Shown piece by piece: positions 32,419-41,603 of a DNA stretch of 64,000 nt (its first letter is position 1; each line of letters opens with the position of its first letter). The stretch is taken from contig OZ257149.1 in the NCBI GenBank assembly GCA_965279085.1, positions 2,418,001 to 2,482,000 on the forward strand, in the 5' to 3' direction. This stretch comes from UBA7672 sp965279085 (GTDB lineage Bacteria > Pseudomonadota > Alphaproteobacteria > Caulobacterales > Hyphomonadaceae). The notes beneath the pieces were generated by a model, which worked only from the letters and a program-made list of their open reading frames with translations, had not been told where the DNA came from and searched no databases. Made by a program: the position numbers and the translations under genes.

Positions 32419-33303
32419 TCATGCTTTCGGCTTTATCGCTACAACGACAATGGCATGACCGAATCCGATGCGCCTGCGAGGGCGCGCCAGGAATGCTGCT
32501 TCGGTTTTCAGGGAGGAAAGCAGGAGCCGGTTCGCCAGTGGGTTCGCTGAGGCCGTGTCACGAATCTTCAGGCCCTCATAAACAGTGCGCTTTGTTCCCT
32601 GATCGCCATCTGCATGATGATGTGAATGCGCGTGGCTATCCTTGTGACGCGACCTGCGTCGGAAAAGCCGACGCGCGGACTCATGGAGACTGCCGATCAT
32701 ATTGGCGTAAGTGGCGCGCACCGGCGTGAGACCTGCAGCCGACAGTAGCTGGGTCACCTCTTCCTGGATGAACCGCTGATAGTCATAGTCGCGAGCGTCT
32801 GTTCTTTGCCACATGCCGAGGCGCGAATTTGTTCGCAACAGTAGCGCACCGCCGGGGACAAGCACACGAGCCATTTCGCGAATGCCCTGCACGTCACCAC
32901 CATTGGTTGGAAGATGCTGAATGACGTCGTTGGAGATAACGAGGTCGAACATATCTGCCGGGAATGGGAGATCGAGGACAGAACCCTCCCGAACCGTCCA
33001 GGCGGGATTTTCGGCGCGGCAATAGGCTAGCGCTTCAGGCGCGATGTCGATGCCATGAATATCGATCGCGCCAAGCTTCTCGCCCGCCCAGCGCATCATT
33101 GCACCAGTACCGCAACCTGCATCGAGAACCCGCTTTACGGCAACGTTCCCCGCATCCTTCAGCAGGGCGAGCGCGATGAACTGCATCCCGAGATGCCACC
33201 AGTGCTTGTTCTCAAGTTCAGCGATGCGCTGGTAGTATTGCGGGGAGTATATTTCAGGAGACGAGGTCTCAACCTCGACCATTGGCGCGGTCTCCTTTGC
33301 CAT
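32419..33303 (-). CDS. Class I SAM-dependent methyltransferase with His-rich insert
   Basis: 294 aa. YYQRIAELENKHWWHLGMQF precedes the SAM motif VLDAGCGTGAMMRWAG (about 58-73); FDLVISNDVIQHLP and VLVPGGALLLRTNSRLGMW are the post-I/motif IV region. Around 220-235 the sequence has HAHSHHHADGD, a His-rich loop unusual for the family. It stands at the head of the sugar operon, 87 nt before rfbF, and may O-methylate the finished sugar or the glycan end. Confidence 0.8.
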   Translation of the reverse strand: MAKETAPMVEVETSSPEIYSPQYYQRIAELENKHWWHLGMQFIALALLKDAGNVAVKRVLDAGCGTGAMMRWAGEKLGAIDIHGIDIAPEALAYCRAENPAWTVREGSVLDLPFPADMFDLVISNDVIQHLPTNGGDVQGIREMARVLVPGGALLLRTNSRLGMWQRTDARDYDYQRFIQEEVTQLLSAAGLTPVRATYANMIGSLHESARRLFRRRSRHKDSHAHSHHHADGDQGTKRTVYEGLKIRDTASANPLANRLLLSSLKTEAAFLARPRRRIGFGHAIVVVAIKPKA

Positions 33304-33493
33304 CCTGTCCGGTCTGCACTATCGGGCCGTCATTGCAAGTTTGCGCCCCTTGAGCGCGAAGTTCCGTGTTACCCTGCAACTTTGGCGGGCTGTGCAGCGG
33401 CGCCTGCGCTCAATAGTCTAGCGAAGCGGCCACCTCGCCCTTCAAAGTCCAAGCCAGATCGGATAGCTTGCGACCGCGACCTAGCTCGGTGGG

Positions 33494-34546
33494 GTGCGAA
33501 GCTTGAAATTTGCGATCGTTGGCTTTGGGAATGCCGCCCGAACCATTCACCTTCCCGCGTTGCGCAAACTTTCGAACGTGAAGGTCGTCGGGTGTTATGA
33601 TGAACGCCCACAAGCTGGCGCCGATGGCGTTCCGTTCTTTGGCTCACTTGATGACATGCTGGAGCAGACGCGACCGGACTTTCTGGTCGTGGCGACGCCG
33701 CCGGCGTCTCATTTTGAATTGGCGCGGCGCGGCCTCGCGGCGGGGTGTCACGTCTTCTGCGAAAAGCCCTTGACGGAGTCACTCGTCGAGGCGGACGAGC
33801 TGGGCGAGATCGCGAAGCGACATGATCGGCACGTCATAGTCAACAGTGAATTCCCGTGGATGCCGATCCACACGTCTGCGAAGCACCGCATGAGCCAGCC
33901 GGGTTTTGGGAAACTCATGTTTGTGTCGATGAACCAGACCTTCCTCGTCATGGCAGACAATGAAAAAGGGTGGCGCGGAGCCAATCCGAACCGGACGTTC
34001 GTCGAATTCGGTTCGCACGTCCTGGACCTCGCGGAATTTTTCTTCGGCGAAAAAGCAAATAGCGTGCGGGCGCGCATGCCAAGGCCTGGCGGGCCCGACG
34101 CTCCGGATCATCTTAATATTGTCGAGCTCTCCTTCTCCGGCGACAGGTACGCTCACATCCTCTTGGACCGGCTGTCGAAGGGCATCCACCGCTATCTGGA
34201 CATTCGCCTGGATGGAGCCGAATCAACCATTGAAACCAGCATCGGCGGCCGGATGCAGACGACGGTTGGTCTCAACGCGCGAACACGTCGGCCGTTCATG
34301 GATCTCAACGTTGCAATGGGCGGGCAAGCGCGCCTCTATCGCGGCGAAGCCTGCGAGCGTCTTGCTACGGCGCCCCTCGACCTCTTTGCTGATGCAACGG
34401 CCAGGCTGCTGACGGACGTCATGCGGGCTATCGAGCGCGGCGAGACGCCGCCCTGCTCCCTTCCACATGCCCGTCACACCTTGGCTCTGCTCCTGGCTTG
34501 CTACGAGTCCGCTACCGACGGGCTGCCTCGTCAGGTGGCCGGATGA
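33494..34546 (+). CDS. Gfo/Idh/MocA-family oxidoreductase (second of three)
   Basis: 350 aa from GTG 33494 (TTG at 33503 possible). FAIVGFGNAARTIHLPALRK is the Rossmann start, FCEKPLTESLVEADELGE the EKP motif, and FVEFGSHVLDLAEFFFGE the C-terminal His-containing block. Divergent from the methyltransferase at 33303; 190 nt between hold both promoters. ATGA overlap with the next glycosyltransferase. Confidence 0.8.
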   Translation: MRSLKFAIVGFGNAARTIHLPALRKLSNVKVVGCYDERPQAGADGVPFFGSLDDMLEQTRPDFLVVATPPASHFELARRGLAAGCHVFCEKPLTESLVEADELGEIAKRHDRHVIVNSEFPWMPIHTSAKHRMSQPGFGKLMFVSMNQTFLVMADNEKGWRGANPNRTFVEFGSHVLDLAEFFFGEKANSVRARMPRPGGPDAPDHLNIVELSFSGDRYAHILLDRLSKGIHRYLDIRLDGAESTIETSIGGRMQTTVGLNARTRRPFMDLNVAMGGQARLYRGEACERLATAPLDLFADATARLLTDVMRAIERGETPPCSLPHARHTLALLLACYESATDGLPRQVAG

Positions 34547-35421
34547 TTCTGACGGTCGTCGCAGCGGCCACCGATGGTGCGGACCCGTCGCGCTTCATTG
34601 GCGCCATGGCATCCGAGGGCGTTCTTACCTCGGCAGACATAGAAGTCTGGATTGTCCAGGGTCCATCAGGTCCCATAAAAACTGCGCCGCCAGGGGTTTA
34701 TCTACGTGCGCTCGCCGCGCAGGCCTCGATCTTCGAACTCTGGGGCGCAGGCATCCTGCAAGCTAACGCGGACGCCATTGCCATTCTGGATGTGCGCTGC
34801 CCACCGCAGAAGGGCTGGCTCGCAGCGGTGCGCGCGGCGCTGCCGCTAACTGGCTCCGGAATTCTTTTTGGACCAGTCATTTGCAGTATGCGCGGGAATG
34901 ACCCCAGTATCGTTGGATACCTGACGGAGTACGTTCAGTTCAATCCACCGCTCGATCCGACGTCAACCGAAGTTCCAGGCGTGAATTTCATCGCTGCAAG
35001 ATCATCCCTGACCGACGAACAAGTGTTGCGCGTGGACGGTTTCGCGAAGACACGCCTCCTGGCACTGTTGGCCTCGTCAAATAAACCATCGCCCCGGCCA
35101 ATCGCGGGCGCGACCGTGGACTACCAGAAGCGATACCGGTTCAGTGAATACGTCGTGCATCGGTTTCGGCACGGCCGCTGCTTCGGGGCCGGACGACCAT
35201 TCCCATCACGGGCGCTGTGGTTACGCGCGGTCCTGTCGTCGCCTTGCCTTCCTGTTCTTCGAAGCTGGCGAATCTACCGCAACGCGAAACGCGATCCGGC
35301 AAGTGCACGCGCGGTTCGGCGCTTTTGGCTCCGGATCGGGATCGCGGAAACGGCCTGGTCGTTCGGCGAGTTGCTTGGGTATATCGCTGGAGAAGGCCGC
35401 GCGCGGCCGCGTCTTAGCTAG
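34543..35421 (+). CDS. Divergent GT2-like glycosyltransferase, WSxGE-tail paralogue 3
   Basis: 292 aa from ATG 34543 (ATGA with the oxidoreductase). Same plan as the proteins at 20919 and 21891: ANADAIAILDVRCPPQKGWL in the acceptor region, GVNFIAARSSL in the middle and the tail AWSFGELLGYIAGEG after a short hydrophobic helix. No sharp DxD. Presumably a sugar transferase for the same glycan. Confidence 0.62.
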   Translation: MILTVVAAATDGADPSRFIGAMASEGVLTSADIEVWIVQGPSGPIKTAPPGVYLRALAAQASIFELWGAGILQANADAIAILDVRCPPQKGWLAAVRAALPLTGSGILFGPVICSMRGNDPSIVGYLTEYVQFNPPLDPTSTEVPGVNFIAARSSLTDEQVLRVDGFAKTRLLALLASSNKPSPRPIAGATVDYQKRYRFSEYVVHRFRHGRCFGAGRPFPSRALWLRAVLSSPCLPVLRSWRIYRNAKRDPASARAVRRFWLRIGIAETAWSFGELLGYIAGEGRARPRLS

Positions 35422-35492
35422 GTGAACGGCCTCAGACAAGCGTCAGCTGTTTCAGCACGCACGCGCACATCATGATCCTGTGTGTTTGTATC

Positions 35493-37130
35493 TTACTCGC
35501 AAGAAATCTTGGGCGGCAGCGCTCGCATCAGAGGCGCAAACAAGTCGACTCGAGGCGTTTCAAAGTCAACAAGAAAGGCGTGGACGCTGAACGAGTGGAG
35601 CGCAAGAACCTCTCGGCCGATGACTTGCGCAAAGTACATGAACAAGACTTCTTCAGGCTGATTCCAAATGTGCTGATCGGAGTGCGAATAGACCACCCAA
35701 ATCTGATCATGGTGTCGGATCGAGTCTATGTCCACGAGCAGACACCCCAAGTCACCGCGCTTGAATTTTCCTTCGATGACGGTCGCATCGCCTAGCCCGG
35801 CGCGGTTTTGATAAAGCCGAAATGCCGGCAATGCGAGCCGATCAACGTAGATCGCCTGGCTGCCTGTCTTTCTTGAAGCGACCTCTTCCAGAAGCGGACG
35901 GATGTTCTCGCTGGCGTATGGCTGGGGGAAATTCGCGAAATTCTGCCAAAGCGCGATGGCGGTTCCTGCAAGCACCAACGCTAGGGCGACCGAAGTGGCG
36001 GCAATCTTAGGGCGGATCGCCGAAATTGACGCTTCGACGCCCGCCGCCACCAGCAAGATAAGCATCGGCAGGAGATATAGCGTCGCTCGATTCGATATTG
36101 GGTAGAGCTGCAAGCCGGAAACGAGCAGCGCAACAACGAACGGCAGCAGCAAGGCCGCAGCAAACCAGCGTTCCTTTCTCAGCAACGCCCAAACGCCGAT
36201 CAACGCGCAGCAGATGGCGACAATCGTAGACGTCTTGCCAAATACGTACTCGAAAAAGTCGGACGTCGTCGTGGCATACCATTTAAGATCAGCAAACGTG
36301 GTCGGTAGCAGCGGCGCAAAACCCCCGTCCCACTGTTTCGTCATGTCCTCCAGAACTGGCGTGTTCGACTTCTCGAAACCTAGAAAGAACCACGTAAAGA
36401 CTGCCAACCAAAGCGCTCCCACCACCGCGACGGCGGCACTGGTGACAAAACGGCGATGCAAGATCTCCCGCAAGAAGATCAAGACGCCAAATGACGCCAT
36501 GACGATTATTGAGGGAAACGAACAAGCCGCCGCCGCCGTCCCGGTGATTGCAAGAGCGGCGATGCCTGGAACTGTTAGGGGCGCCTTGTCAGCGAAGTAA
36601 CGGGTTCCGAAAAGAAGGAAAATCGCCGAGAAGAAGACGTCGACGGCATAAGGTTTCACTTCTGCGCCGTAGTAGATCAGTTTAGACTCAAGCGCGAATA
36701 TGGCGATCGCGGCAATGAACCCGGCCTGTCCCAGCATACGCCGCGCGACAATCACAAACATCGCGAGGCTCGCCAAGCCGAATAGGAATTGCGGCAGGCG
36801 AAGCGCGTATTCAAGTCCGCCGATCGCTTCGAGCGAAGCTTTCTCAACGAAGAGCCAGCCGATTGGCGCGAGCTGCAGATAGTCGAGTGGTTGCAGAAGG
36901 CCGGTCCAGTCGCGACCGACGATGGAAGTCGCGACCATCGCTTCGTCAAACCATAGAGACCTTCCGCTCGCGAAATGCCAGGTTCGCAGAACCACCCCTC
37001 CGAGCAGAATCGCGGATGCGGTAAGGGTTAGACGCACATCTCCCCTGCCGAGGTACTGGCCGACGCTGCCGCCAATGGCCCTAGCGTAAGCGAGATAGAC
37101 AGACGCGTAGGGCCGGCGAGAGCTGTTCAA
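35493..37130 (-). CDS. Polytopic membrane glycosyltransferase (GT39/ArnT-like)
   Basis: 545 aa with about ten hydrophobic helices. The first extracytoplasmic loop has SLWFDEAMVATSIVGRDWTG, the FDE acidic motif expected in GT-C enzymes that use polyprenyl-phosphate sugars, and ESKLIYYGAEVKPYAVDVFF is the second conserved block. The C-terminal 100 residues are periplasmic in prediction. It likely adds a sugar to the glycan or to a lipid on the outer face of the inner membrane. No neighbouring gene in the same direction within 150 nt. Confidence 0.78.
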   Translation of the reverse strand: MNSSRRPYASVYLAYARAIGGSVGQYLGRGDVRLTLTASAILLGGVVLRTWHFASGRSLWFDEAMVATSIVGRDWTGLLQPLDYLQLAPIGWLFVEKASLEAIGGLEYALRLPQFLFGLASLAMFVIVARRMLGQAGFIAAIAIFALESKLIYYGAEVKPYAVDVFFSAIFLLFGTRYFADKAPLTVPGIAALAITGTAAAACSFPSIIVMASFGVLIFLREILHRRFVTSAAVAVVGALWLAVFTWFFLGFEKSNTPVLEDMTKQWDGGFAPLLPTTFADLKWYATTTSDFFEYVFGKTSTIVAICCALIGVWALLRKERWFAAALLLPFVVALLVSGLQLYPISNRATLYLLPMLILLVAAGVEASISAIRPKIAATSVALALVLAGTAIALWQNFANFPQPYASENIRPLLEEVASRKTGSQAIYVDRLALPAFRLYQNRAGLGDATVIEGKFKRGDLGCLLVDIDSIRHHDQIWVVYSHSDQHIWNQPEEVLFMYFAQVIGREVLALHSFSVHAFLVDFETPRVDLFAPLMRALPPKISCE

Positions 37131-37288
37131 TTGCGTTCCTGACTAGGTTTCTGATACCGCCGCCAAATGTCGCGTGGTCGAAATAGTCATTACCGACGAA
37201 GCGGATGGTGAAAGCGAAGGAGTAATCAAGAATGCACTTTCACCGAGGTGCACGGGGCCCCTGAAATAATCAGATGCCAGAAGGCGCT

Positions 37289-38347
37289 TCAAGCCGATGC
37301 TATTGATGGCAGTGGATCCAATGTGATGCTATGCCCTGTCTTGCCACTGGCATAGACAGCCTTTCCGACTTCAATCGAGCGCATGCCATCAACGCCTGTC
37401 GCTATCCGGCCGCTGCCACCTTTGCCCTGCGCAAGCGCGACAAAATCCTCAAGTTCCTCGGCAAGCGCCGCGATAGTCGTCGTCTGCCAGCCCCTCAGTT
37501 TCTCACGGATAATGTTGCCTGGGTAGAAGTTGCGCTTGATGGTCCGCTCGCCGCCTGGCTTGTCCATCGTTATCACCATCGACATGAGGGGTGCATAATA
37601 GGCCCGCGCCATCCCGCGGTCGCCGAACGCCTCGATGTGGAAGCGATATCCCTTCCACTCCGTCCAGCTGGCGTGCAGGCTACAGACAACTCCTTTGTCC
37701 GACCTGAATAGCGCCATCGCGTTGTCTTCGGCTCCGCCCAGCTTCCACGTGTCGTTCAGCGTGTGGCCGTAGATCTCGCGGAAGTCGCCCATTACATACC
37801 GGCAAAGATCGAGAATGTGGATACCGTTGTCCATCAGCGCGCCGCCACCCATGACATTGGCGTCGTACATCCAAGGCGCCTTGAACTCCTGCAGACCCAT
37901 GTGACCCGCATAGGCGCGCAAGTGCCGAAGCTCGCCGAGCTGGCCGGATTGAACGGCGTCCCGCATGACCTTGAGCGGGGGAAAATAGCGATGATTAAAT
38001 CCCACAGTCAGGAGTCGCTTGTTTTCCTGCGCAGCCTCAACCATCCGGCGACAGGCGTCGACGGTCGCGGCCATCGGTTTCTCGACAAGGACGTGCTTGC
38101 CCGCCTGCGAAGCGGCGACTGCCAACTTCTCGTGAAACTGTGGTGGTGTCGAAATAACGACGGCCTCGACGTCGGCGTCAGCGATCAGGCGCTCGAAACT
38201 GGGGTAGAATTTAGCGCCAGGCGCCGACGCTTTCGCACGCGCCTCGTCGAGATCGCTAACTGCGACGAGTGAGGCCGAGTTTGCACGGCGAATGGCCTCG
38301 GCGCGCAGCTGACCGATCGATCCTGCACCAACCAATCCAAATTTCAC
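37289..38347 (-). CDS. Gfo/Idh/MocA-family oxidoreductase (third of three)
   Basis: 352 aa. KFGLVGAGSIGQLRAEAIRR, VLVEKPMAATVDACRRMVEA and GGGALMDNGIHILDLCRYVM are the NAD, catalytic Lys and substrate-side motifs. It lies 48 nt downstream of the glycosyltransferase at 38396 on the same strand and is probably co-transcribed. Sugar substrate unknown. Confidence 0.83.
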   Translation of the reverse strand: MKFGLVGAGSIGQLRAEAIRRANSASLVAVSDLDEARAKASAPGAKFYPSFERLIADADVEAVVISTPPQFHEKLAVAASQAGKHVLVEKPMAATVDACRRMVEAAQENKRLLTVGFNHRYFPPLKVMRDAVQSGQLGELRHLRAYAGHMGLQEFKAPWMYDANVMGGGALMDNGIHILDLCRYVMGDFREIYGHTLNDTWKLGGAEDNAMALFRSDKGVVCSLHASWTEWKGYRFHIEAFGDRGMARAYYAPLMSMVITMDKPGGERTIKRNFYPGNIIREKLRGWQTTTIAALAEELEDFVALAQGKGGSGRIATGVDGMRSIEVGKAVYASGKTGHSITLDPLPSIASA

Positions 38348-38395
38348 GACAACACCTCGACCTTGTGGACTCGTTCTGGCGCCATTGCAGAGACG

Positions 38396-39421
38396 CTATT
38401 CTATCTGCGCGAGGGCCCTACCCGGACCGAACATGTAGCCCCAGATCTCTCCGAAACTCCAAACGACGACGAGCGCCGCCAGTGCGGGGGACGCCTTCAA
38501 GAATTGTCCGCCTAACCCCTTCCGGAGCGACGCGGCGATCATTCGATAGAAAAGCACGGGTGGGAGCGCCAGTGATGCAACGGCTGCCAAAGCTCTCTTT
38601 GTCACTTGCGACGCGGGAAAGCGGAGGCCTGCGTAGTACCGGGAATAGACATACCGCTGCTGGAAGAAGAGGCCTGCTGAAAACTTCTTGCAGTGATACA
38701 TTTTGATGGCGTTGCGAGAAATCAGCGTTTTTCCCTGTTTCAACAACAGGGGATGCACTGTCGTCTCCCAGAAGCCCGACACCAAGGCTTCAGGTGGGAC
38801 ACTTTGCAGCGCGGCGCGCCGGTACACGACGTTCATCCCAGGGAGAATATCCGTGGCTCCCTCAACTACGGGTGCTGAGAAGTAGCTGTACTCACAAAGG
38901 TAGGTTGCCCAGTCAAAGCCCGTGTCCTTGACCCCGTTCTCTACGACGCCGCCGATTGCCGAGACGCTGTCGGACTGTCCATCGAAGGCACAATGGATCT
39001 GTTCGAGCCAGCCGACCGCAGGGACGCAGTGATCTTCAGTTACAGCGATGAGATCCGCTTTCGTCCGCCGGTACGCCAGCGTGCGCATTTCCGGCAGTGT
39101 CGTGGTTCTCGCGCATTCGATGATCACGACTTGGGGGAAACGCCGCCTGATCTCGGCGCTAACGGCGTCGCATCGACGATCGGCCAGAACGACCTCACAG
39201 CCGTGCTCGCCTTGTTTTTCATGCAATGACGTCAATGTCTCAAGAATTCGCGTTCCGTCCTCGGTGCTGACCAGTCCAATGACGACCGAAATCTCGGTCT
39301 CCTGCGCGGCTTCGACGATCACTTCACGAGACTCCGACCCAATCGCACCGCATGCCGAAATCGCACCCTGACCGTCTCTTGTGGATCCGCGCCGCCCCAG
39401 TATGGCCGCAACGGGAAACAC
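38396..39421 (-). CDS. Divergent GT2-like glycosyltransferase, WSxGE-tail paralogue 4
   Basis: 341 aa as open; the true start may be further in, since family-like sequence begins at EISVVIGLVSTEDGTRILET (about residue 45). ADLIAVTEDHCVPAVGWLEQ carries an ED-H acceptor motif clearer than in the other paralogues. VEGATDILPGMNVVYRRAAL and FWETTVHPLLLKQGK are mid-domain blocks, and the tail reads VWSFGEIWGYMFGPGRA. This copy is the closest to canonical GT2. Confidence 0.68.
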   Translation of the reverse strand: MFPVAAILGRRGSTRDGQGAISACGAIGSESREVIVEAAQETEISVVIGLVSTEDGTRILETLTSLHEKQGEHGCEVVLADRRCDAVSAEIRRRFPQVVIIECARTTTLPEMRTLAYRRTKADLIAVTEDHCVPAVGWLEQIHCAFDGQSDSVSAIGGVVENGVKDTGFDWATYLCEYSYFSAPVVEGATDILPGMNVVYRRAALQSVPPEALVSGFWETTVHPLLLKQGKTLISRNAIKMYHCKKFSAGLFFQQRYVYSRYYAGLRFPASQVTKRALAAVASLALPPVLFYRMIAASLRKGLGGQFLKASPALAALVVVWSFGEIWGYMFGPGRALAQIE

Positions 39422-39837
39422 CGATACTGTTCAACACGGACGCGCCGCTTGGGTTGTGGCAAACAGATCGCCCTTGTGCTCCAGCTGCAAACGATGTGCC
39501 CTCACAATGCACCAATAACCTTGCTTTGGAAAACCGTCGATCTCGCTCTCATGTTGGGTATCCGTCGAAGACCGTTCGCGGAATGGAAGAGCGCGGATGG
39601 GACACGGTGAGCTCGGAACAGCTGTCTGAAATGCACGCAGGAGGCGACGTTCTGCGTATTTTTTCATCGGCAGCGCCCCCCGTCGGATCGAGCTGCCATC
39701 ACTCACCGCCGTTCCGGCTCGATCCAAACTTGGCGTACACGCGGCGCGAGAAGCGCCTTTGTCTCCTGATTTCGGCGCCTACAGTCAGAGTTTGAACAAC
39801 AGAGCTAAACGCATCCCCGGAGAAGGGCTCAACCGCC
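39422..39837. other. Divergent intergenic region
   Basis: 416 nt between two outward-reading glycosyltransferase genes. Overlapping frames of 98-147 codons occur on both strands without ribosome binding sites or recognisable products. GGAGAAGGG near 39820 serves the gene at 39838. Likely promoter DNA. Confidence 0.45.
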
Positions 39838-41070
39838 GTGCCGGATCTGCCCCTCCACGTTGGAATCGACGCGACCTGCTGGTCAAATGATCGCGGCTAT
39901 GGACGCTTTACCCGCGAACTAGTCAAAGCCCTCTCCGAGCGCGCGAGCGGCATAAGATACACTCTCGTTTTCGATAAACCGCCGACTGGGTCGATTCCAG
40001 CCGGCGTCGAAGTTTTAGTTGCAGGTGCGAACCATTCGCTCACGACGCATCTAGCAGGCACCGGCAACCGTTCCCCGCGCTATATGTTTCGCCTTGGCCG
40101 CCTTGCTAGTGGCGCCAAATTCGACGTGTTTTTCTTTCCTGCCGTGTATTCGTACTTTCCGCTCCTTGCCTCCACGCCATGCGTGGTTTGCTATCACGAC
40201 ACGATTGCGGAGCGCTTCCCGGATTTGATCTTCCCGACGCGCCGCAATTTCCGTCTGTGGCAAATCAAGACCGCACTGTCGAAACTCCAGGCAAGGCGCG
40301 CGATGACCGTGTCCGAGTCGTCTGCGCGTGAGATCGAAAACGTTCTAAGAATTCCACGCGAAAAGATCGATGTTATTACGGAGGGGCCCAACCCGGCGTT
40401 CAGAATTCTGGAGGGAGGCGAACGCGCGCAGAGTGAACGGAAGAAGTTAGCCATCCCGACCGATGCACAGCTGCTGCTCTATATTGGAGGATTCAACCGA
40501 CACAAGAATGTGGCTGGCTTGCTTCGTGCGATGCCTCGAGTCCTGATGGCGCATCCAAAAGTCCATTTGGCCCTTGTAGGCGATACCTCTGGCGGAGGTT
40601 TCTGGGACAACCTATCGGAACTGCGCGAACTTGCTGGAGCCAGTCCACTTCTGAAAGAAGCTGTCACCTTCACGGGCTACCTCGCGGACGACATGTTGGT
40701 ACGGCTTCTCAACAGCGCTTCGGCCCTTGTTCTGCCGTCGCTGGCCGAAGGGTTCGGACTGCCTGCTATCGAAGCAATGGCGTGTGGAATTCCCGTTCTT
40801 GCAAGTAATCGGGGAAGTCTGCCGGAAGTCGTCGGAGATGCTGGTCTTCTGTTCGATCCCGAAGATCCCGATGACATCGTTTCGTGCCTGTCGCGTTTTT
40901 TTGGAGACCCCAGCCTCCAGGTACGTCTGGCGACGGCCACAGCGGATCAAGTCACACGTTTCACCTGGACGAAAGCCGCGGAACTCGCAGAGGTTTCGTT
41001 CCGACGTTGCGCACGCCGACAAACGCAATCTGAAAAGTCAGTCGAGAGTGAAATTCTGCGAGTGACATAG
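39838..41070 (+). CDS. Family 4 glycosyltransferase, mannosyltransferase-like
   Basis: 410 aa from GTG 39838. GIDATCWSNDRGYGRFTREL opens the GT-B fold, LLYIGGFNRHKNVAGLLRAM is the donor-domain start and LPSLAEGFGLPAIEAMACGI the E-x7-E motif. Last gene of the polysaccharide region on this side. A role in building the same repeat unit is inferred from position. Confidence 0.86.
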   Translation: MPDLPLHVGIDATCWSNDRGYGRFTRELVKALSERASGIRYTLVFDKPPTGSIPAGVEVLVAGANHSLTTHLAGTGNRSPRYMFRLGRLASGAKFDVFFFPAVYSYFPLLASTPCVVCYHDTIAERFPDLIFPTRRNFRLWQIKTALSKLQARRAMTVSESSAREIENVLRIPREKIDVITEGPNPAFRILEGGERAQSERKKLAIPTDAQLLLYIGGFNRHKNVAGLLRAMPRVLMAHPKVHLALVGDTSGGGFWDNLSELRELAGASPLLKEAVTFTGYLADDMLVRLLNSASALVLPSLAEGFGLPAIEAMACGIPVLASNRGSLPEVVGDAGLLFDPEDPDDIVSCLSRFFGDPSLQVRLATATADQVTRFTWTKAAELAEVSFRRCARRQTQSEKSVESEILRVT

Positions 41071-41603
41071 TTGTATTCGGCTCGTTTGCGCTCGCTTCTG
41101 CGAACACAAACGTCCGGCACGCAGCCTTGCGATTGATCGCCCAACATTCTGGGCCGAGATTGCAGACCGGTTGAGAGGAATTGTCTGATAGGACGAGAGG
41201 CCAAGGAAAGCTCACTTGACCGCCGCGAATGAGTCGCCTTCCGGTCACTCGTTGGTGAACGACCTAAATGAGCACGGTTGTCGAGTTTGGATTTGGTTCG
41301 GCATCCAATCGAGCAACGGCTGGGAGTCTCGTGAAGTTGTTCAGACCGACGTCCGAAGGAGGTGCACAGACCCTCGATCGATACACGGGCGACATCCCGA
41401 AGAGCGGTTTGATCTTCATCGGCGTTCCTCCGCTCTACAAGCCCATGCCGCTCTCTATCAGCGCGCTCTGCCGAACGATGTCTATGCCACGCTTTCGACG
41501 CGCAGCAGGGGCACTCGCTTCGGGATCAGCATGAGTACGTTGATGCATCTGACTCTCGAGATGGCGCCGGAAAATGGCCACAGCGGGACATCTTTTCTGA
41601 CCG
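41071..41603. other. Border region between polysaccharide cluster and transfer genes
   Basis: 533 nt. A 133-codon and an 88-codon open frame on the plus strand (41216-41617, 41268-41534) have no ribosome binding site or known motif. No inverted or direct repeat matching the other cluster border (15952-16422) could be found by eye. Confidence 0.45.

Noticed and set aside
39431..39727. 98-codon minus-strand frame in the intergenic region upstream of the fourth glycosyltransferase paralogue
   Set aside because: No ribosome binding site and a composition unlike neighbouring proteins; could be reconsidered if transcribed.
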